A DNA stretch of 64,000 bases from Staphylococcus canis (GTDB lineage Bacteria; Bacillota; Bacilli; Staphylococcales; Staphylococcaceae): the NCBI RefSeq assembly GCF_016238445.1, contig NZ_JABANU010000003.1, forward strand, positions 1 through 64,000, written 5' to 3'. Below, piece by piece: positions 9,329 through 18,511 of the stretch; position 1 is the stretch's first letter; each line of letters begins with the position of its first letter. The position numbers and the translations under genes were made by a program. Below the pieces are notes generated by a model. That model had not been told where the DNA came from. It did not search any database and saw only the letters and a program-made list of their open reading frames with translations.

Positions 9329-10180
9329 TTAGTCTCGATAGTCTACCTGTTCGACAATTATTTCGTCATCAGTTTCTAAAAATAAAGTATAAGTGCCGCA
9401 AGATGTCATTAATTGAGATTGTTCATCGATCTGAATTTGACACGATTGATCTAAATCGATATCTCCATGTTTTACCAAAAACCCTTCAGGATCAACAATG
9501 GTATAAGACACAATCGGTAGTCCCTCTACTTCCTTAATATCAATGGATACATTCACTTGATGTTGTGGTTCGTTGTATTTGGTTTGCAAGGTATAATTCA
9601 CAATACGATCATTGGCGCGCTCTAAAATATAAATACACTGATTTAAATGTGTACGTAAATACGTCGCAAAATCAGATGCATTTACAATCGCTTCATCTTT
9701 AACAATAATTTGAATGGTATTTTTACCTTCATGTAAATATGCCGTAATATCATACTCTGACACTTTAGAGATGTCATTAATTTCTCCAATGTAGTGATGA
9801 TTAATTTTAATTAAACTTTCCGTTTGCAATGTTTCCACATTTAAATGATAATCCTTTGATTCATCGTAATCATCAATTATATATGTACGCTCATACTCAA
9901 AATAGAAAAAACGCTGTTGTTTTATTAATTCAAACGACTGATCAGTAAGTTTTGACCAATTGCTTGGTGACTGCACAGTAAGTGTCGCAAATACTTGTTG
10001 ACGCTCTAGTGCCGCTTCATTAAGAAATAAACGACATGTCCAACGGCCTTCCAAATCCGTTACACTATGAATATCTCTTATATTCGTCGTACTAAAATAT
10101 TCATCTTTATCCACAAAAGGAATATAGCACTGTCGTTTAGCAAGTTGTGTCGATTGCTTAAATTGTTTTATATCATTCAT
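9329..10180 (-). CDS. GH2-like sugar-binding/Ig-like protein lacking the catalytic barrel
   Basis: A protein of about 283 residues resembling the non-catalytic N-terminal half of glycoside hydrolase family 2 enzymes. A jelly-roll sugar-binding stretch includes RFFYFEYERTYIIDDY near residue 90 and DITAYLHEGKNTIQIIV near residue 145. A beta-rich Ig-like domain covers about residues 185-280. There is no TIM barrel, and only 132 bp separate the stop from nhaC, so no remnant follows. The second ATG (10180) is preferred: AGGGGA is about 8 nt upstream, while the first ATG (10186) is too close. It is divergent from an AraC regulator that may control it. The family call is by pattern only. It may be a degenerate hydrolase or a stand-alone binding protein. 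Confidence 0.6.
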   Translation of the reverse strand: MNDIKQFKQSTQLAKRQCYIPFVDKDEYFSTTNIRDIHSVTDLEGRWTCRLFLNEAALERQQVFATLTVQSPSNWSKLTDQSFELIKQQRFFYFEYERTYIIDDYDESKDYHLNVETLQTESLIKINHHYIGEINDISKVSEYDITAYLHEGKNTIQIIVKDEAIVNASDFATYLRTHLNQCIYILERANDRIVNYTLQTKYNEPQHQVNVSIDIKEVEGLPIVSYTIVDPEGFLVKHGDIDLDQSCQIQIDEQSQLMTSCGTYTLFLETDDEIIVEQVDYRD

Positions 10181-10253
10181 TGTCATTTCCCCTAATATTT
10201 TTATTTCCTAAAATATTCATCAATAATTTATCACAATATTTTAAGAATACACA

Positions 10254-10267
10254 TATTCACATGAATA
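10254..10267. promoter_or_regulatory. Palindrome in the AraC / GH2-like divergent promoter region
   Basis: TATTCA-CA-TGAATA is an inverted repeat with a 2-bp centre, 49 bp before the AraC start. A second inverted pair (AAAATATT / AATATTTT) lies at about 10212-10243. Either could be an operator shared by the two divergent genes. No consensus supports this. Confidence 0.35.
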
Positions 10268-10315
10268 CAATACATGGTAAAATGTTTCCTATAGATGAGG
10301 AAATGGGGAAACTTC

Positions 10316-11158
10316 ATGCAATTAATGTGGAAAATTTTCAGCAAAGATCATTTGGATGCGAATGTCGATGAATGTGGTATTGAAGTAGGCACAGAACAGT
10401 CAAAGTATCAATACGTGGTTACGAAACCAGCAGTGCTTCATATTGTGACATCAGGATCTGGTTTCTTTGAGTATCAACACAAACGTTATCACTTAAAATG
10501 TGGAGATATATTTTTATTAAAACGTGGTATGTCTGTAAACTATTACGCCGCATCTGACGATCCTTGGACCTATTATTGGGTTGGCTTTAGTGGTGATGTA
10601 GCACTAGAATATTTAAATCGAACAATTTTAAATGAACGTTACGTAATTCAAAACCAAAACACTACTGATGTGAATAAAATGATTTATAAAATGTGTCAAC
10701 GCGCAATATCATACGATGTTAAAGCTTCTGATGATATCCTGCATTTAAGTGAACTTTATGAATTACTTTACTTACTTCAACGTCATTTCCCTAAAAGATT
10801 TGAAATTATAGAATCGGACACGAATAAAACGGTTCGTAGTGCACTTCAATATATTAATCAAAATTACATGAAACCGATTAAAGTGCAAGATGTCGCACAA
10901 CATGTGAATGTCAGTCGCAGTTATCTCTATAAGATTTTTAAGAACCATATCCATCAATCACCCCAACAATATTTAATTCATTTACGTATGTATCACGCTG
11001 CACGCCTGATTAAGCAACACCATAAGCAAAATCAGGAGATTGCTTATCTCGTTGGATATCAAGATCCTTTACGCTTTGCGAAAGCTTTTAAAAAACATTT
11101 TGGAATGACTGCAACAGCCTATCGTCGAAAGACAATTTCCACACAAAATAAAGGTTGA
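10316..11158 (+). CDS. AraC family transcriptional regulator
   Basis: A regulator of about 280 residues. The N-terminal half is a cupin-like ligand-binding domain (HIVTSGSGFFEYQHKRY, DIFLLKRG, WTYYWVGFSG). The C-terminal half holds two helix-turn-helix motifs: VQDVAQHVNVSRSYLYKIFK near residue 190 and IAYLVGYQDPLRFAKAFKKH near residue 240. Such cupin-AraC proteins commonly sense sugars and activate a neighbouring catabolic gene, which here would be the GH2-like protein. The ATG at 10316 follows GGGGAA at 5 nt; an in-frame ATG at 10295 lacks an SD. Confidence 0.85.
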   Translation: MQLMWKIFSKDHLDANVDECGIEVGTEQSKYQYVVTKPAVLHIVTSGSGFFEYQHKRYHLKCGDIFLLKRGMSVNYYAASDDPWTYYWVGFSGDVALEYLNRTILNERYVIQNQNTTDVNKMIYKMCQRAISYDVKASDDILHLSELYELLYLLQRHFPKRFEIIESDTNKTVRSALQYINQNYMKPIKVQDVAQHVNVSRSYLYKIFKNHIHQSPQQYLIHLRMYHAARLIKQHHKQNQEIAYLVGYQDPLRFAKAFKKHFGMTATAYRRKTISTQNKG

Positions 11159-11260
11159 ACAAAATCATGTATAGCTTTTTTGATACAAAACAATTATAAT
11201 TGTATAGTATGGGTTTGAAAGCCCTTTCTTAAAATAAACATTAAAAGGGGGACAATACAG

Positions 11261-12469
11261 TTGATTACATTAGATAATATTACAACGCTATTTATCGCCT
11301 GTTTATTACTTATTATTGGTCAAGCGATTGTAAATAAAGTAGAAATTTTCAACCGATTAAGTATTCCATCACCTGTTATTGGTGGTCTGATTTTTGCTAT
11401 TATTTCAGCTATTTTGTCAGCAACAGGGGTACTTAAAATTGAACTTGATGGCAAATTTTTCCAAGACTTTTTTATGCTTGCATTCTTTACAACAATCGGT
11501 CTTGGTGCTTCATTCAAACTTTTAAAACTAGGTGGTAAAGTACTCATTGTATATTGGATACTATGTGGTGTGCTTGCTACATTTCAAAATATTATTGGTG
11601 TTTCACTCGCAAAAGTTTTACATATTGATCCATTACTAGGCCTTACTGCTGGAGCTATGTCAATGGAGGGTGGTCATGGTAACGCAGCAGCATACGGACA
11701 AACGATTCAAGAACTTGGCATTGAATCTGCTGTGACGGCCGCTTTAGCTGCTGCAACATTAGGGCTTGTCGCAGGTGGTTTAATTGGGGGCCCTGTCGTA
11801 CGCTATCTTATCAAAAAGCATGATTTAAAACCTGCTCAAGCAGACAGTGTTCAAAAAGATTATTCTGAAATAGACGTTAATCGTCGTTTAAAAAAGAATT
11901 TTTCTTTAAATGAAGTATTCTTTATTCAAATTTCAGTTATTTTATTCTGTATGGCTTTAGGGACATATTTAGGTAATTTATTTAGCGAATGGTCAGGCAT
12001 TAACATTCCATTATACGTTGCTTCAATGTTTATCGCTGTAATTATTAGAAATATTTCAGAATTTGCCAACTTAAATTTAATCGATCTTAAATTAACGAAC
12101 CAAATCGGTGACATTTCACTGAGCATTTTCTTATCTATTGCACTTATGAGTATTAAATTGACAGAAATTTACAACCTTGCATTACCACTTGTCGTGATTG
12201 TCATCTGTCAAATTATTTTTGTAGCATTATTCTCTATTTTTATCGTCTTCCGATTACTTGGAAAGGACTACGATGCTGCTGTTATGATTGGTGGTTTTAT
12301 CGGACATGGTTTAGGTGCTACGCCAAATGCAATGGCTAACCTGGATACTATTACGAAAAAGTTCGGTAACTCACCACGTGCATACCTTGTTGTGCCGATT
12401 GTTGGTGCATTTTTAGTCGATTTACTAGGTGTACCAATTATCACATTCTTTATTAATGTTTTCAGTTAA
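11261..12469 (+). CDS. gltS: Sodium/glutamate symporter GltS
   Basis: Na+-dependent glutamate uptake, cytoplasmic membrane. The 402-residue, roughly ten-helix protein has the two GltS repeats with re-entrant loops: MSMEGGHGNAAAYG near residue 133 and GGFIGHGLGATPNAMAN near residue 345. The start is a TTG preceded by AAAAGGGGGA; no nearby ATG fits. It ends at a strong hairpin shared with the convergent GTPase gene. Confidence 0.93.
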   Translation: MITLDNITTLFIACLLLIIGQAIVNKVEIFNRLSIPSPVIGGLIFAIISAILSATGVLKIELDGKFFQDFFMLAFFTTIGLGASFKLLKLGGKVLIVYWILCGVLATFQNIIGVSLAKVLHIDPLLGLTAGAMSMEGGHGNAAAYGQTIQELGIESAVTAALAAATLGLVAGGLIGGPVVRYLIKKHDLKPAQADSVQKDYSEIDVNRRLKKNFSLNEVFFIQISVILFCMALGTYLGNLFSEWSGINIPLYVASMFIAVIIRNISEFANLNLIDLKLTNQIGDISLSIFLSIALMSIKLTEIYNLALPLVVIVICQIIFVALFSIFIVFRLLGKDYDAAVMIGGFIGHGLGATPNAMANLDTITKKFGNSPRAYLVVPIVGAFLVDLLGVPIITFFINVFS

Positions 12470-12476
12470 AAATAAT

Positions 12477-12516
12477 GGGACATGTCTCATTTGGAATTTC
12501 CAAATAGACACGTCCC
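12477..12516. terminator. Bidirectional terminator (gltS / COG0523 gene)
   Basis: Arms GGGACATGTCT...ATTTGG and CCAAAT...AGACACGTCCC, followed by TCTTTT on the plus strand, between convergent genes. Confidence 0.85.
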
Positions 12517-12524
12517 TCTTTTAA

Positions 12525-13727
12525 TTACTGTTGTCTTGTAATTTGCCATGGATATGGATTTTCAAGTTGTGACCAATCAGAGTCAATTTCTGTACTATTG
12601 ATAAGGCATGCATCTAGTTCTTTAGTGATTGCCTCTTCATCTAAATCTACACCAATAATCACTAGTTGAGTATGACGATCGCCATATTCTGGATCCCAGT
12701 CTGCTCTGACATCCTCTCTTTCTTGTAAAATCGCAGCACGTTCTGCTTTAGGCATTGTCGCTACCCAAAATGTTACTGGATGAATATCAACAGCTGTACC
12801 GGCTTGTGATACAAGACATGCGACTTCATTGTATTGCGCAAGCCATGCGATACCTTTTGCGCGCACAATATTATCCGTCATATTTTCTAACCATTCATTA
12901 AAACGAGCAGCATGGAATGGTAAACGACGGCGATATACAAATGATGAAATACCATATTCTTCTGTTTCAGGTGTATGTGTCGCATGACCACCCGCTTCAA
13001 GCTCTTGCAACCATCCAGCTGACTGACTTGCATTATCAAAATCAAATAAACCTGTTTCTAATACTTCGTCAAGTTCAACTTCAGAATTGACTGTACGAAT
13101 AATCTTCGCTGAGGGTTGTAATTTTCTAAGCATTGCCTCAAGTCGATTTGCATCTTCTTCTGACACAAGGTCCACTTTATTTAAAATCAATACATCACAA
13201 AATTCAATTTGATCGATAAGTAAATCTGCGATAGTACGTTCATCTTCATCACTGACACCTTGATCACGATCGATGAGCATATCTCCAGATTGATAGTCTT
13301 GAATAAAGCGATTCGCATCGACTACTGTTACCATTGTGTCTAGACGACAAATTTCTGTTAAATCAATCCCTAACTCCTCATCAACATATGAGAACGTTTG
13401 AGCTACTGGTACAGGTTCGGAAATACCAGTTGATTCAATAACGATTTGGTCAATACCTCCGCGTTTAACAATTCGCTCTACTTCTTGAAGTAAATCTTCA
13501 CGCAATGTACAGCAGATACAACCGTTAGATAGCTCAACCAGTTTTTCGTCAGTTCGAGATAACCCTCCACCTTGAGCTACTAAATCTTTATCAATATTGA
13601 CTTCACTCATATCATTAACAATAACCGCAATACGTCTATCTTCTCTATTATTTAGTATATGATTAAGCAATGTTGTTTTTCCTGAGCCTAAATAACCACT
13701 TAACACTGTTACTGGAATTTTATGCAT
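12525..13727 (-). CDS. COG0523 zinc metallochaperone GTPase (YciC/ZagA-like)
   Basis: A 400-residue CobW/COG0523 GTPase. Walker [10 protein letters not shown] near residue 11, the metal-binding NGCICC motif near residue 69, ESTGISEP near residue 98 and the guanine-specificity motif NKVD near residue 183 are all intact. A CobW C-terminal domain follows from about residue 265. A Zur-like box just upstream (13749-13770) supports zinc-starvation expression, as for B. subtilis YciC/ZagA. The likely role is delivering Zn2+ to essential enzymes when zinc is scarce; the client is not identifiable. Confidence 0.9.
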   Translation of the reverse strand: MHKIPVTVLSGYLGSGKTTLLNHILNNREDRRIAVIVNDMSEVNIDKDLVAQGGGLSRTDEKLVELSNGCICCTLREDLLQEVERIVKRGGIDQIVIESTGISEPVPVAQTFSYVDEELGIDLTEICRLDTMVTVVDANRFIQDYQSGDMLIDRDQGVSDEDERTIADLLIDQIEFCDVLILNKVDLVSEEDANRLEAMLRKLQPSAKIIRTVNSEVELDEVLETGLFDFDNASQSAGWLQELEAGGHATHTPETEEYGISSFVYRRRLPFHAARFNEWLENMTDNIVRAKGIAWLAQYNEVACLVSQAGTAVDIHPVTFWVATMPKAERAAILQEREDVRADWDPEYGDRHTQLVIIGVDLDEEAITKELDACLINSTEIDSDWSQLENPYPWQITRQQ

Positions 13728-13748
13728 ATATATCCTCCTCAGTTCTTC

Positions 13749-13770
13749 AAATCGAAATAATTACGATTTA
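13749..13770. promoter_or_regulatory. Zur-like operator
   Basis: A near-palindrome with left arm AAATCGAAAT and right arm ATTACGATTT lies 22 bp before the COG0523 GTPase start. It differs by one base from a perfect Bacillus-type Zur box (AAATCGTAAT-N-ATTACGATTT). The regulator itself is outside this window. Confidence 0.8.
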
Positions 13771-13819
13771 AAGTATATAATATCTCACTAAAAAAACGCA
13801 ATGGTTAAATATAAAAAAA

Positions 13820-13847
13820 CAGTCAATCAGCAAAAGCCAATTGACCG
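13820..13847 (-). terminator. Terminator after fni
   Basis: Arms CGGTCAAT and ATTGACTG with a short GC-containing loop, followed on the minus strand by a run of seven T residues. About 20 nt after the fni stop. Confidence 0.75.
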
Positions 13848-13868
13848 TATAAACCTATATATTTGTTA

Positions 13869-14900
13869 TTATAATTGTCGTTGAGACATCCAATTTTTCA
13901 GATAAGGATCAAGAACTACAGAGGATTGACGAAGTTCTGCGATCGTTTTAGCATCCAGTAACGTCATTATTTTTTTCATTTGTTTTTTAAATGAATCTAT
14001 ATATTCAACCGCACCTTCTACCCCTTCATTTTGAACTTGAATCAACACGTTTCGAGACATACCTACTGCTTCTGCACCTAAACGTAATGCCTTAATCGCA
14101 TCGAGTGGATGTCGGATGCCCCCACTCGCTAAGATATGTACTTTATTATTGAAATTACGTGCTTCTAGAAGTGAGATGGCTGTAGATTGACCCCAATCTT
14201 GCAAATAATCCATGTTACGTAAAGGACGTCGTTGATTTTCAATCGTTGCAAAGTTCGTACCGCCTTTACCACTGACATCAACATACCGTATGCCAATATC
14301 CATCAGCTTTTCAATAGTTTCATAACTCATGCCAAAGCCCACTTCTTTAACAATAATTGGAATATCAATAGCTTGAACCATTTTTTCAATACGCGTTAAC
14401 CAATTTTTAAACGTACGACTTCCTTCTGGCATGATTAATTCTTGTGGTGCATTCACATGAATTTGTAAAGCATTCGCTTCAATCATATGAATCGCTTTTT
14501 GAGACTGTTCCAAGTCCATATCCGCACTTACGTTAGCCCATATTTGCCCATTTGGATTAATGCGTCTGACTATTTTATATGAGTCACTCACATCACTATT
14601 TTTAACCGCTGCATGCATACTCCCCACCGCCATTGGTGTACCCGTATCCTTAGCGACTTGTGCAAGTTTTTCATTAATTTCACCAGTCCATTTAGACCCC
14701 CCTGTCATCGCATTAATATATAGTAAATCAGGGATGTTTAAATCTGAAAAAGACGCTTTAAAATCCACTTCGTTTGTATTAATTGACGGTATAGAATGAT
14801 GGACAAATTGCACACGGTCAAAATCAGATTGAGGTGGTGGTGTTTGATTTAATGCTAATTTTAAATGGTCGTTCTTCCTTTGTTCTCTACTATGATTCAT
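13869..14900 (-). CDS. fni: Type 2 isopentenyl-diphosphate delta-isomerase
   Basis: FMN- and NADPH-dependent interconversion of IPP and DMAPP for isoprenoid synthesis via the mevalonate pathway. The 343-residue protein shows the type 2 pattern: YINAMTGG near residue 60, AVGSMHAA near residue 95, the QIHVNAPQE motif near residue 147 (substrate Gln and catalytic region), VKEVGFGMS near residue 185, SGKGGTNFA near residue 210, and the FMN-phosphate motif ASGGIRHPLDAIKAL near residue 258. Monocistronic with its own terminator. Confidence 0.95.
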   Translation of the reverse strand: MNHSREQRKNDHLKLALNQTPPPQSDFDRVQFVHHSIPSINTNEVDFKASFSDLNIPDLLYINAMTGGSKWTGEINEKLAQVAKDTGTPMAVGSMHAAVKNSDVSDSYKIVRRINPNGQIWANVSADMDLEQSQKAIHMIEANALQIHVNAPQELIMPEGSRTFKNWLTRIEKMVQAIDIPIIVKEVGFGMSYETIEKLMDIGIRYVDVSGKGGTNFATIENQRRPLRNMDYLQDWGQSTAISLLEARNFNNKVHILASGGIRHPLDAIKALRLGAEAVGMSRNVLIQVQNEGVEGAVEYIDSFKKQMKKIMTLLDAKTIAELRQSSVVLDPYLKNWMSQRQL

Positions 14901-15023
14901 ATTTCACATTCCCTTATCAACTTTATTAATTCGACTATACCACACTTAAATACGTAATATTAATTTTAAGTTCACTCTGCCTTGGGTATACTCAACTATA
15001 GAATGTATCGAAGGAGGATACTT

Positions 15024-15500
15024 ATGTTAAAATTTCCTTTTTATGATCGTGATAAAGTACATCAATCCTGGATTGATCGTAACGGCCATATGAATGATTC
15101 AGAATATGCTCGTGTATTCAGTTTGGCGATTGATGCTTTTCATGATCAAGTTGGTTTAACCAATGAAGAACGTGATGCTCGCGCATACACTGTATTTACA
15201 TTAGAAACTCATATTAGTTACTTAAAAGAATTAAAAGAGAATCAAGCATTTAAAGTTCTTGTATCTATTTATAATCATGATGAAAAACGCACACACTTTT
15301 TCTTAGAACTTTTTGATGAAGAAACTGAGGAACTTTGTGCAACAGCTGAAACGATGATGATGGGTATTGATCGAATATCTCATAAAACAGCACCATTCCC
15401 CGAGGATATTTATCGTCACATTCATGCTTATTATGTGTCACAGCCTGAACGTGAATGGCCAAAACAACTAGGTCATCGTATCGATATTCCAAAATCTTAA
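15024..15500 (+). CDS. Hotdog-fold acyl-CoA thioesterase
   Basis: A 158-residue 4HBT-type thioesterase. The signature DRNGHMNDSEYARVFSLA near residue 14 holds the Asp and the GHMN turn typical of the catalytic helix, followed by ETHISYLKEL near residue 60. The ATG at 15024 follows GAAGGAGGA; an in-frame start 42 bases upstream has no SD. The acyl-CoA substrate is unknown, and no acyl-CoA pathway genes lie next to it. Confidence 0.85.
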   Translation: MLKFPFYDRDKVHQSWIDRNGHMNDSEYARVFSLAIDAFHDQVGLTNEERDARAYTVFTLETHISYLKELKENQAFKVLVSIYNHDEKRTHFFLELFDEETEELCATAETMMMGIDRISHKTAPFPEDIYRHIHAYYVSQPEREWPKQLGHRIDIPKS

Positions 15501-15512
15501 TATGCATATTTA

Positions 15513-15541
15513 AACCCCTTTCATTCAAATGAAAGGGGTTG
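15513..15541. terminator. Bidirectional terminator (thioesterase / PTS IIC)
   Basis: Arms AACCCCTTTC and GAAAGGGGTT with a 9-nt loop between convergent genes. Confidence 0.85.
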
Positions 15542-15560
15542 CGTCATTTTCTATAACTAT

Positions 15561-16589
15561 TTAATCTGTAATACCGCGTGCTTGCATATCACTTTTCGTA
15601 ACAATTGGATAATTTTTGAAAATGATAGAGCCTAAAAAGCCCCATACTAATCCAACAATACCCATCGCTACACCGTAAAGGACAACCGTATGCCAACTAT
15701 TAAAGCCAAACATAACAAGGAACCCTGCAATAGGCGTCGCTGTCCCAGTTGCATCATTAACCATACCAGAAATCGCGATGATAAGTCCTGCTGTTGCCCC
15801 ACCTAAGAAGTTGGTAATATACACTGGTATTGGATTCGCTGAAACAATATCTGCTTGTGATAAAGGCTCAATACTTACAGAAATCGTATCTTTACGATTA
15901 CCAAGTTTTAATCGATGGAATAGTGTACCATTCATAAACGCTGAACTAAACGCTGCCATAGCACCAATAGCCATTGGCACACCTGTGAGTCCTAATAATG
16001 CGGTTAACGCCATAGAGCTCAATGGTGCAGTACCTACAACAGTGATAATACCACCAAGTACAATACCCATAATAATAGGGTTTGCATCTGTAGAACTTTG
16101 AATAATATCACCTATTTTAAGTAACGTATTATTGACTACAGGTGTTAATCCATAAGCAATTAAACGCGCTAAAGGTGCGATAATAACAATTGCACCAATT
16201 AAGTCAACACCATCTGGTACATACTTTTCAGTATATTTCATTAAGTACCCGATAATATAACCTGCAAAAAAGCCAGGTAGTAAATCCATACCACCACAAG
16301 CCGCCGCAATGACCAGTGCATAGACTGGAGACACACCAATTGCCAGTGCTGTTAAACCTGCAGCAGCAACGCCTCCAAGTCCACCAGCAGCGTCTCCTAA
16401 CTCTCCTAGAAACGAAATCCCAAACACTTCGCCTCCAACATACTTGTTGAATGCTTCAACCAAGAATGTTGCTATTGCAGCATTCGCCAAAGCACCCATG
16501 GCACGCATACCGTTAGGTGCTTTGTATGTAAATAATGTAAAAATCACAAGGACTAAAAGTAAAAACGCCGTACCGATTAATAAATCCAT
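15561..16589 (-). CDS. PTS_EIIC_2-type membrane protein (orphan PTS IIC)
   Basis: A 342-residue, Gly/Ala-rich polytopic membrane protein of the PTS sugar transporter IIC_2 family. Recognisable segments are KAPNGMRAMGALANAAIATF near residue 25, AACGGMDLLPGFFAGYIIGY near residue 115 and TAPLSSMALTALLGLTGVP near residue 205. No IIA, IIB or metabolic gene is adjacent, so the sugar, and whether it works with PTS phosphorylation at all, is open. The ATG follows a GAGGGGGAAG SD. Confidence 0.75.
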   Translation of the reverse strand: MDLLIGTAFLLLVLVIFTLFTYKAPNGMRAMGALANAAIATFLVEAFNKYVGGEVFGISFLGELGDAAGGLGGVAAAGLTALAIGVSPVYALVIAAACGGMDLLPGFFAGYIIGYLMKYTEKYVPDGVDLIGAIVIIAPLARLIAYGLTPVVNNTLLKIGDIIQSSTDANPIIMGIVLGGIITVVGTAPLSSMALTALLGLTGVPMAIGAMAAFSSAFMNGTLFHRLKLGNRKDTISVSIEPLSQADIVSANPIPVYITNFLGGATAGLIIAISGMVNDATGTATPIAGFLVMFGFNSWHTVVLYGVAMGIVGLVWGFLGSIIFKNYPIVTKSDMQARGITD

Positions 16590-17197
16590 AACTTCCCCCT
16601 CTCGTTATTCAAAAACCCCTCTATCTTTTATAGGAAATTGTCGAAATTTAACTTTTGAAGCAACCTCGGTTTGAGTTGACTCAATACTCAACGTATATCT
16701 CCCACATTTTTGAATAACTTTAATTCGATATAAATTAAACACATTTCATATTCTACTAAAAAAGCAACTATCTTGCACGGAACTTTTAAGTATAATTATA
16801 TTTTGTGTATATAGCGTGTCCATTCATTTATCTAAACTACGAAAAACCTTTCATAATAAAGGTTTTTATATTAAATCTATTTGCTATTGTATGTGTCAGG
16901 TGAACATTATAAAGATGAGATATTCCTATTTAAGAGAAATATACACCCTATTTGCTATTCAATTTACTATTAATTCCACTTTATTTTTATCATTTGATTT
17001 TTTAATATTTATAATAACATATCAACACGATGTCATCCGATTAAAAATGACACTATTGATATTGTCTTAAAATCATTCTTTCAATTTTTTAAATATATAT
17101 TGTAAATGAATTTGAAGTTAGATTATAATAAAACAAGTTTAAAAGTTAAATCACCCTAGATGTATCACCTCAGACTAGAAAGGTGAATCTAAATTGT
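16590..17197. other. AT-rich 600-bp intergenic region
   Basis: It separates the PTS IIC gene (minus) from a TetR gene (plus). The IIC-proximal part contains an inverted repeat TTGAGT-TG-ACTCAA at 16671-16684, a possible operator. The middle (16800-17100) is very AT-rich and carries an 84-codon GTG-initiated frame with no SD that I do not accept as a gene. No tRNA, riboswitch or transposon is visible. Confidence 0.5.
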
Positions 17198-17755
17198 ATG
17201 AACAAAAGAGACTTACGTATTGAAAAAACCTTATCAAAACTGATGAATGCATTTTTAGAATTACTTGAAGTAGAACTTCTTTCTAAAATCACTATCAATA
17301 ACATATGTCATTTAGCAAATGTACACCGCAGTACATTTTATAAACACTTTAAAGATAAATTTGATTTATTACACTACACTTGTGTCGTGACAACCGAACC
17401 TTTTTTTGAACTAGATTTTACAACACGTTTAGAATCTCCTTTTATGAGTATTGAAAAAACCTTTACATGTCAAATGATCAAAGTTTTAAAATTACAAAAG
17501 GAAGATCCTTTATTTTATGACGTCATACTCCCATTATTCTCTCAAGTATTTTCAAAAGAAGTTCATAAACAACATAAGGAGTATACGTTTGAACCATTAT
17601 TTCCTGTAGAATTATTTAGCTATGTCTACGCATCAACGATAATGACAATAAACCAGTGGCGTATTACTCAAAACCTTGAGTTTAATCCTAAAAAACTTGA
17701 TGAAATGTATCAATCTTTAATGAATTCAAAGCTACTTTACCACGAAGACATATAA
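17198..17755 (+). CDS. TetR/AcrR family transcriptional regulator
   Basis: A 185-residue regulator. The N-terminal helix-turn-helix is clear: LSKITINNICHLANVHRSTFYKHFKDKFDLLH, with the recognition helix HRSTFYKHF near residue 45. The C-terminal domain (residues 65-185) is the variable ligand-binding part and is unassigned. The ATG at 17198 is preferred, although AGAAAGGTG is 13 nt upstream; a GTG at 17183 is part of that SD. It is followed after 69 bp by tenA with no terminator between, so the two may be co-transcribed. Confidence 0.82.
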   Translation: MNKRDLRIEKTLSKLMNAFLELLEVELLSKITINNICHLANVHRSTFYKHFKDKFDLLHYTCVVTTEPFFELDFTTRLESPFMSIEKTFTCQMIKVLKLQKEDPLFYDVILPLFSQVFSKEVHKQHKEYTFEPLFPVELFSYVYASTIMTINQWRITQNLEFNPKKLDEMYQSLMNSKLLYHEDI

Positions 17756-17824
17756 TCTATCCTACTTACCTTGCACTTTCTGTTATTTCATGTCATGTTA
17801 GTAGTAATAAGGAGGAGAATTAAA

Positions 17825-18505
17825 ATGTCGAAATTTACCGATCGTCTATTTGAACGTGTACAACCGATTTGGGAAAGTTACTTAGATCATCCCTTTGTCA
17901 AAGGCATTGGCAACGGCGACTTAGATAAAGACAAGTTTAAGCATTGGCTCAAACAAGACTATGTTTACCTCATTGAATATGCACGATTGTTCGCTATCGG
18001 GGCAGCAAAATCAACAGATTTAAAGATGATGACAATGTTTGGAGATCTCGTACACGGTACGCTAAATACAGAAATGAGTCTGCATCGTGATTATGCATCA
18101 CAATTTGGCATATCAAACGAAGCACTTGAAGCAACACAACCTGCAAGTACAACAACTGCTTATACGAGTTATATGCTAAACCTCGCTCAACGTGGTGGTA
18201 TTGAACATGTCATTGCGGCAGTACTCACTTGTACATGGAGCTACAATTATATTGGAGAAGCACTGAATCAAATAGAAGGTGCTCGTGACCATGACTTCTA
18301 TGGTGCATGGATTCAAATGTATAGTTCTAAGGAATTTACTTCATTCAAAGAGGACGTGATTCAGATTATGGATCAAGTTGCTCAAGGTAAAACAGAAGAC
18401 GAACTTAAGGCACTTGAGGATATTGTTGTTTATACAAGTTATTATGAGTATATGTTTTGGGATATGGCTGAAAACTTAGAAACATGGCCTGTTCCGGTAC
18501 CATAA
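17825..18505 (+). CDS. tenA: Thiaminase II / aminopyrimidine aminohydrolase
   Basis: Hydrolyses aminomethyl-pyrimidine thiamin degradation products for thiamin salvage. The 226-residue protein shows TenA features: FVKGIGNGDLDKDKFKHWLKQD near residue 20 (conserved D, F, W, Q, D), a Cys-containing AAVLTCTWSYNYIGE near residue 135 (the catalytic Cys region) and the C-terminal YEYMFWDMA with the catalytic Glu region. The ATG follows AAGGAGGAGAA. In S. aureus tenA heads a thiDME operon; here none of those genes follows, and the 69-bp upstream gap is too short for a TPP riboswitch. Confidence 0.93.
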   Translation: MSKFTDRLFERVQPIWESYLDHPFVKGIGNGDLDKDKFKHWLKQDYVYLIEYARLFAIGAAKSTDLKMMTMFGDLVHGTLNTEMSLHRDYASQFGISNEALEATQPASTTTAYTSYMLNLAQRGGIEHVIAAVLTCTWSYNYIGEALNQIEGARDHDFYGAWIQMYSSKEFTSFKEDVIQIMDQVAQGKTEDELKALEDIVVYTSYYEYMFWDMAENLETWPVPVP

Positions 18506-18511
18506 TTAAAA

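Noticed and set aside
16816-17070. 84-codon GTG-initiated ORF in the PTS IIC/TetR gap
   Set aside because: No ribosome site and composition typical of random AT-rich DNA.
17756-17824. TPP riboswitch before tenA
   Set aside because: Only 69 bp available and no conserved CTGAGA or thi-box core.
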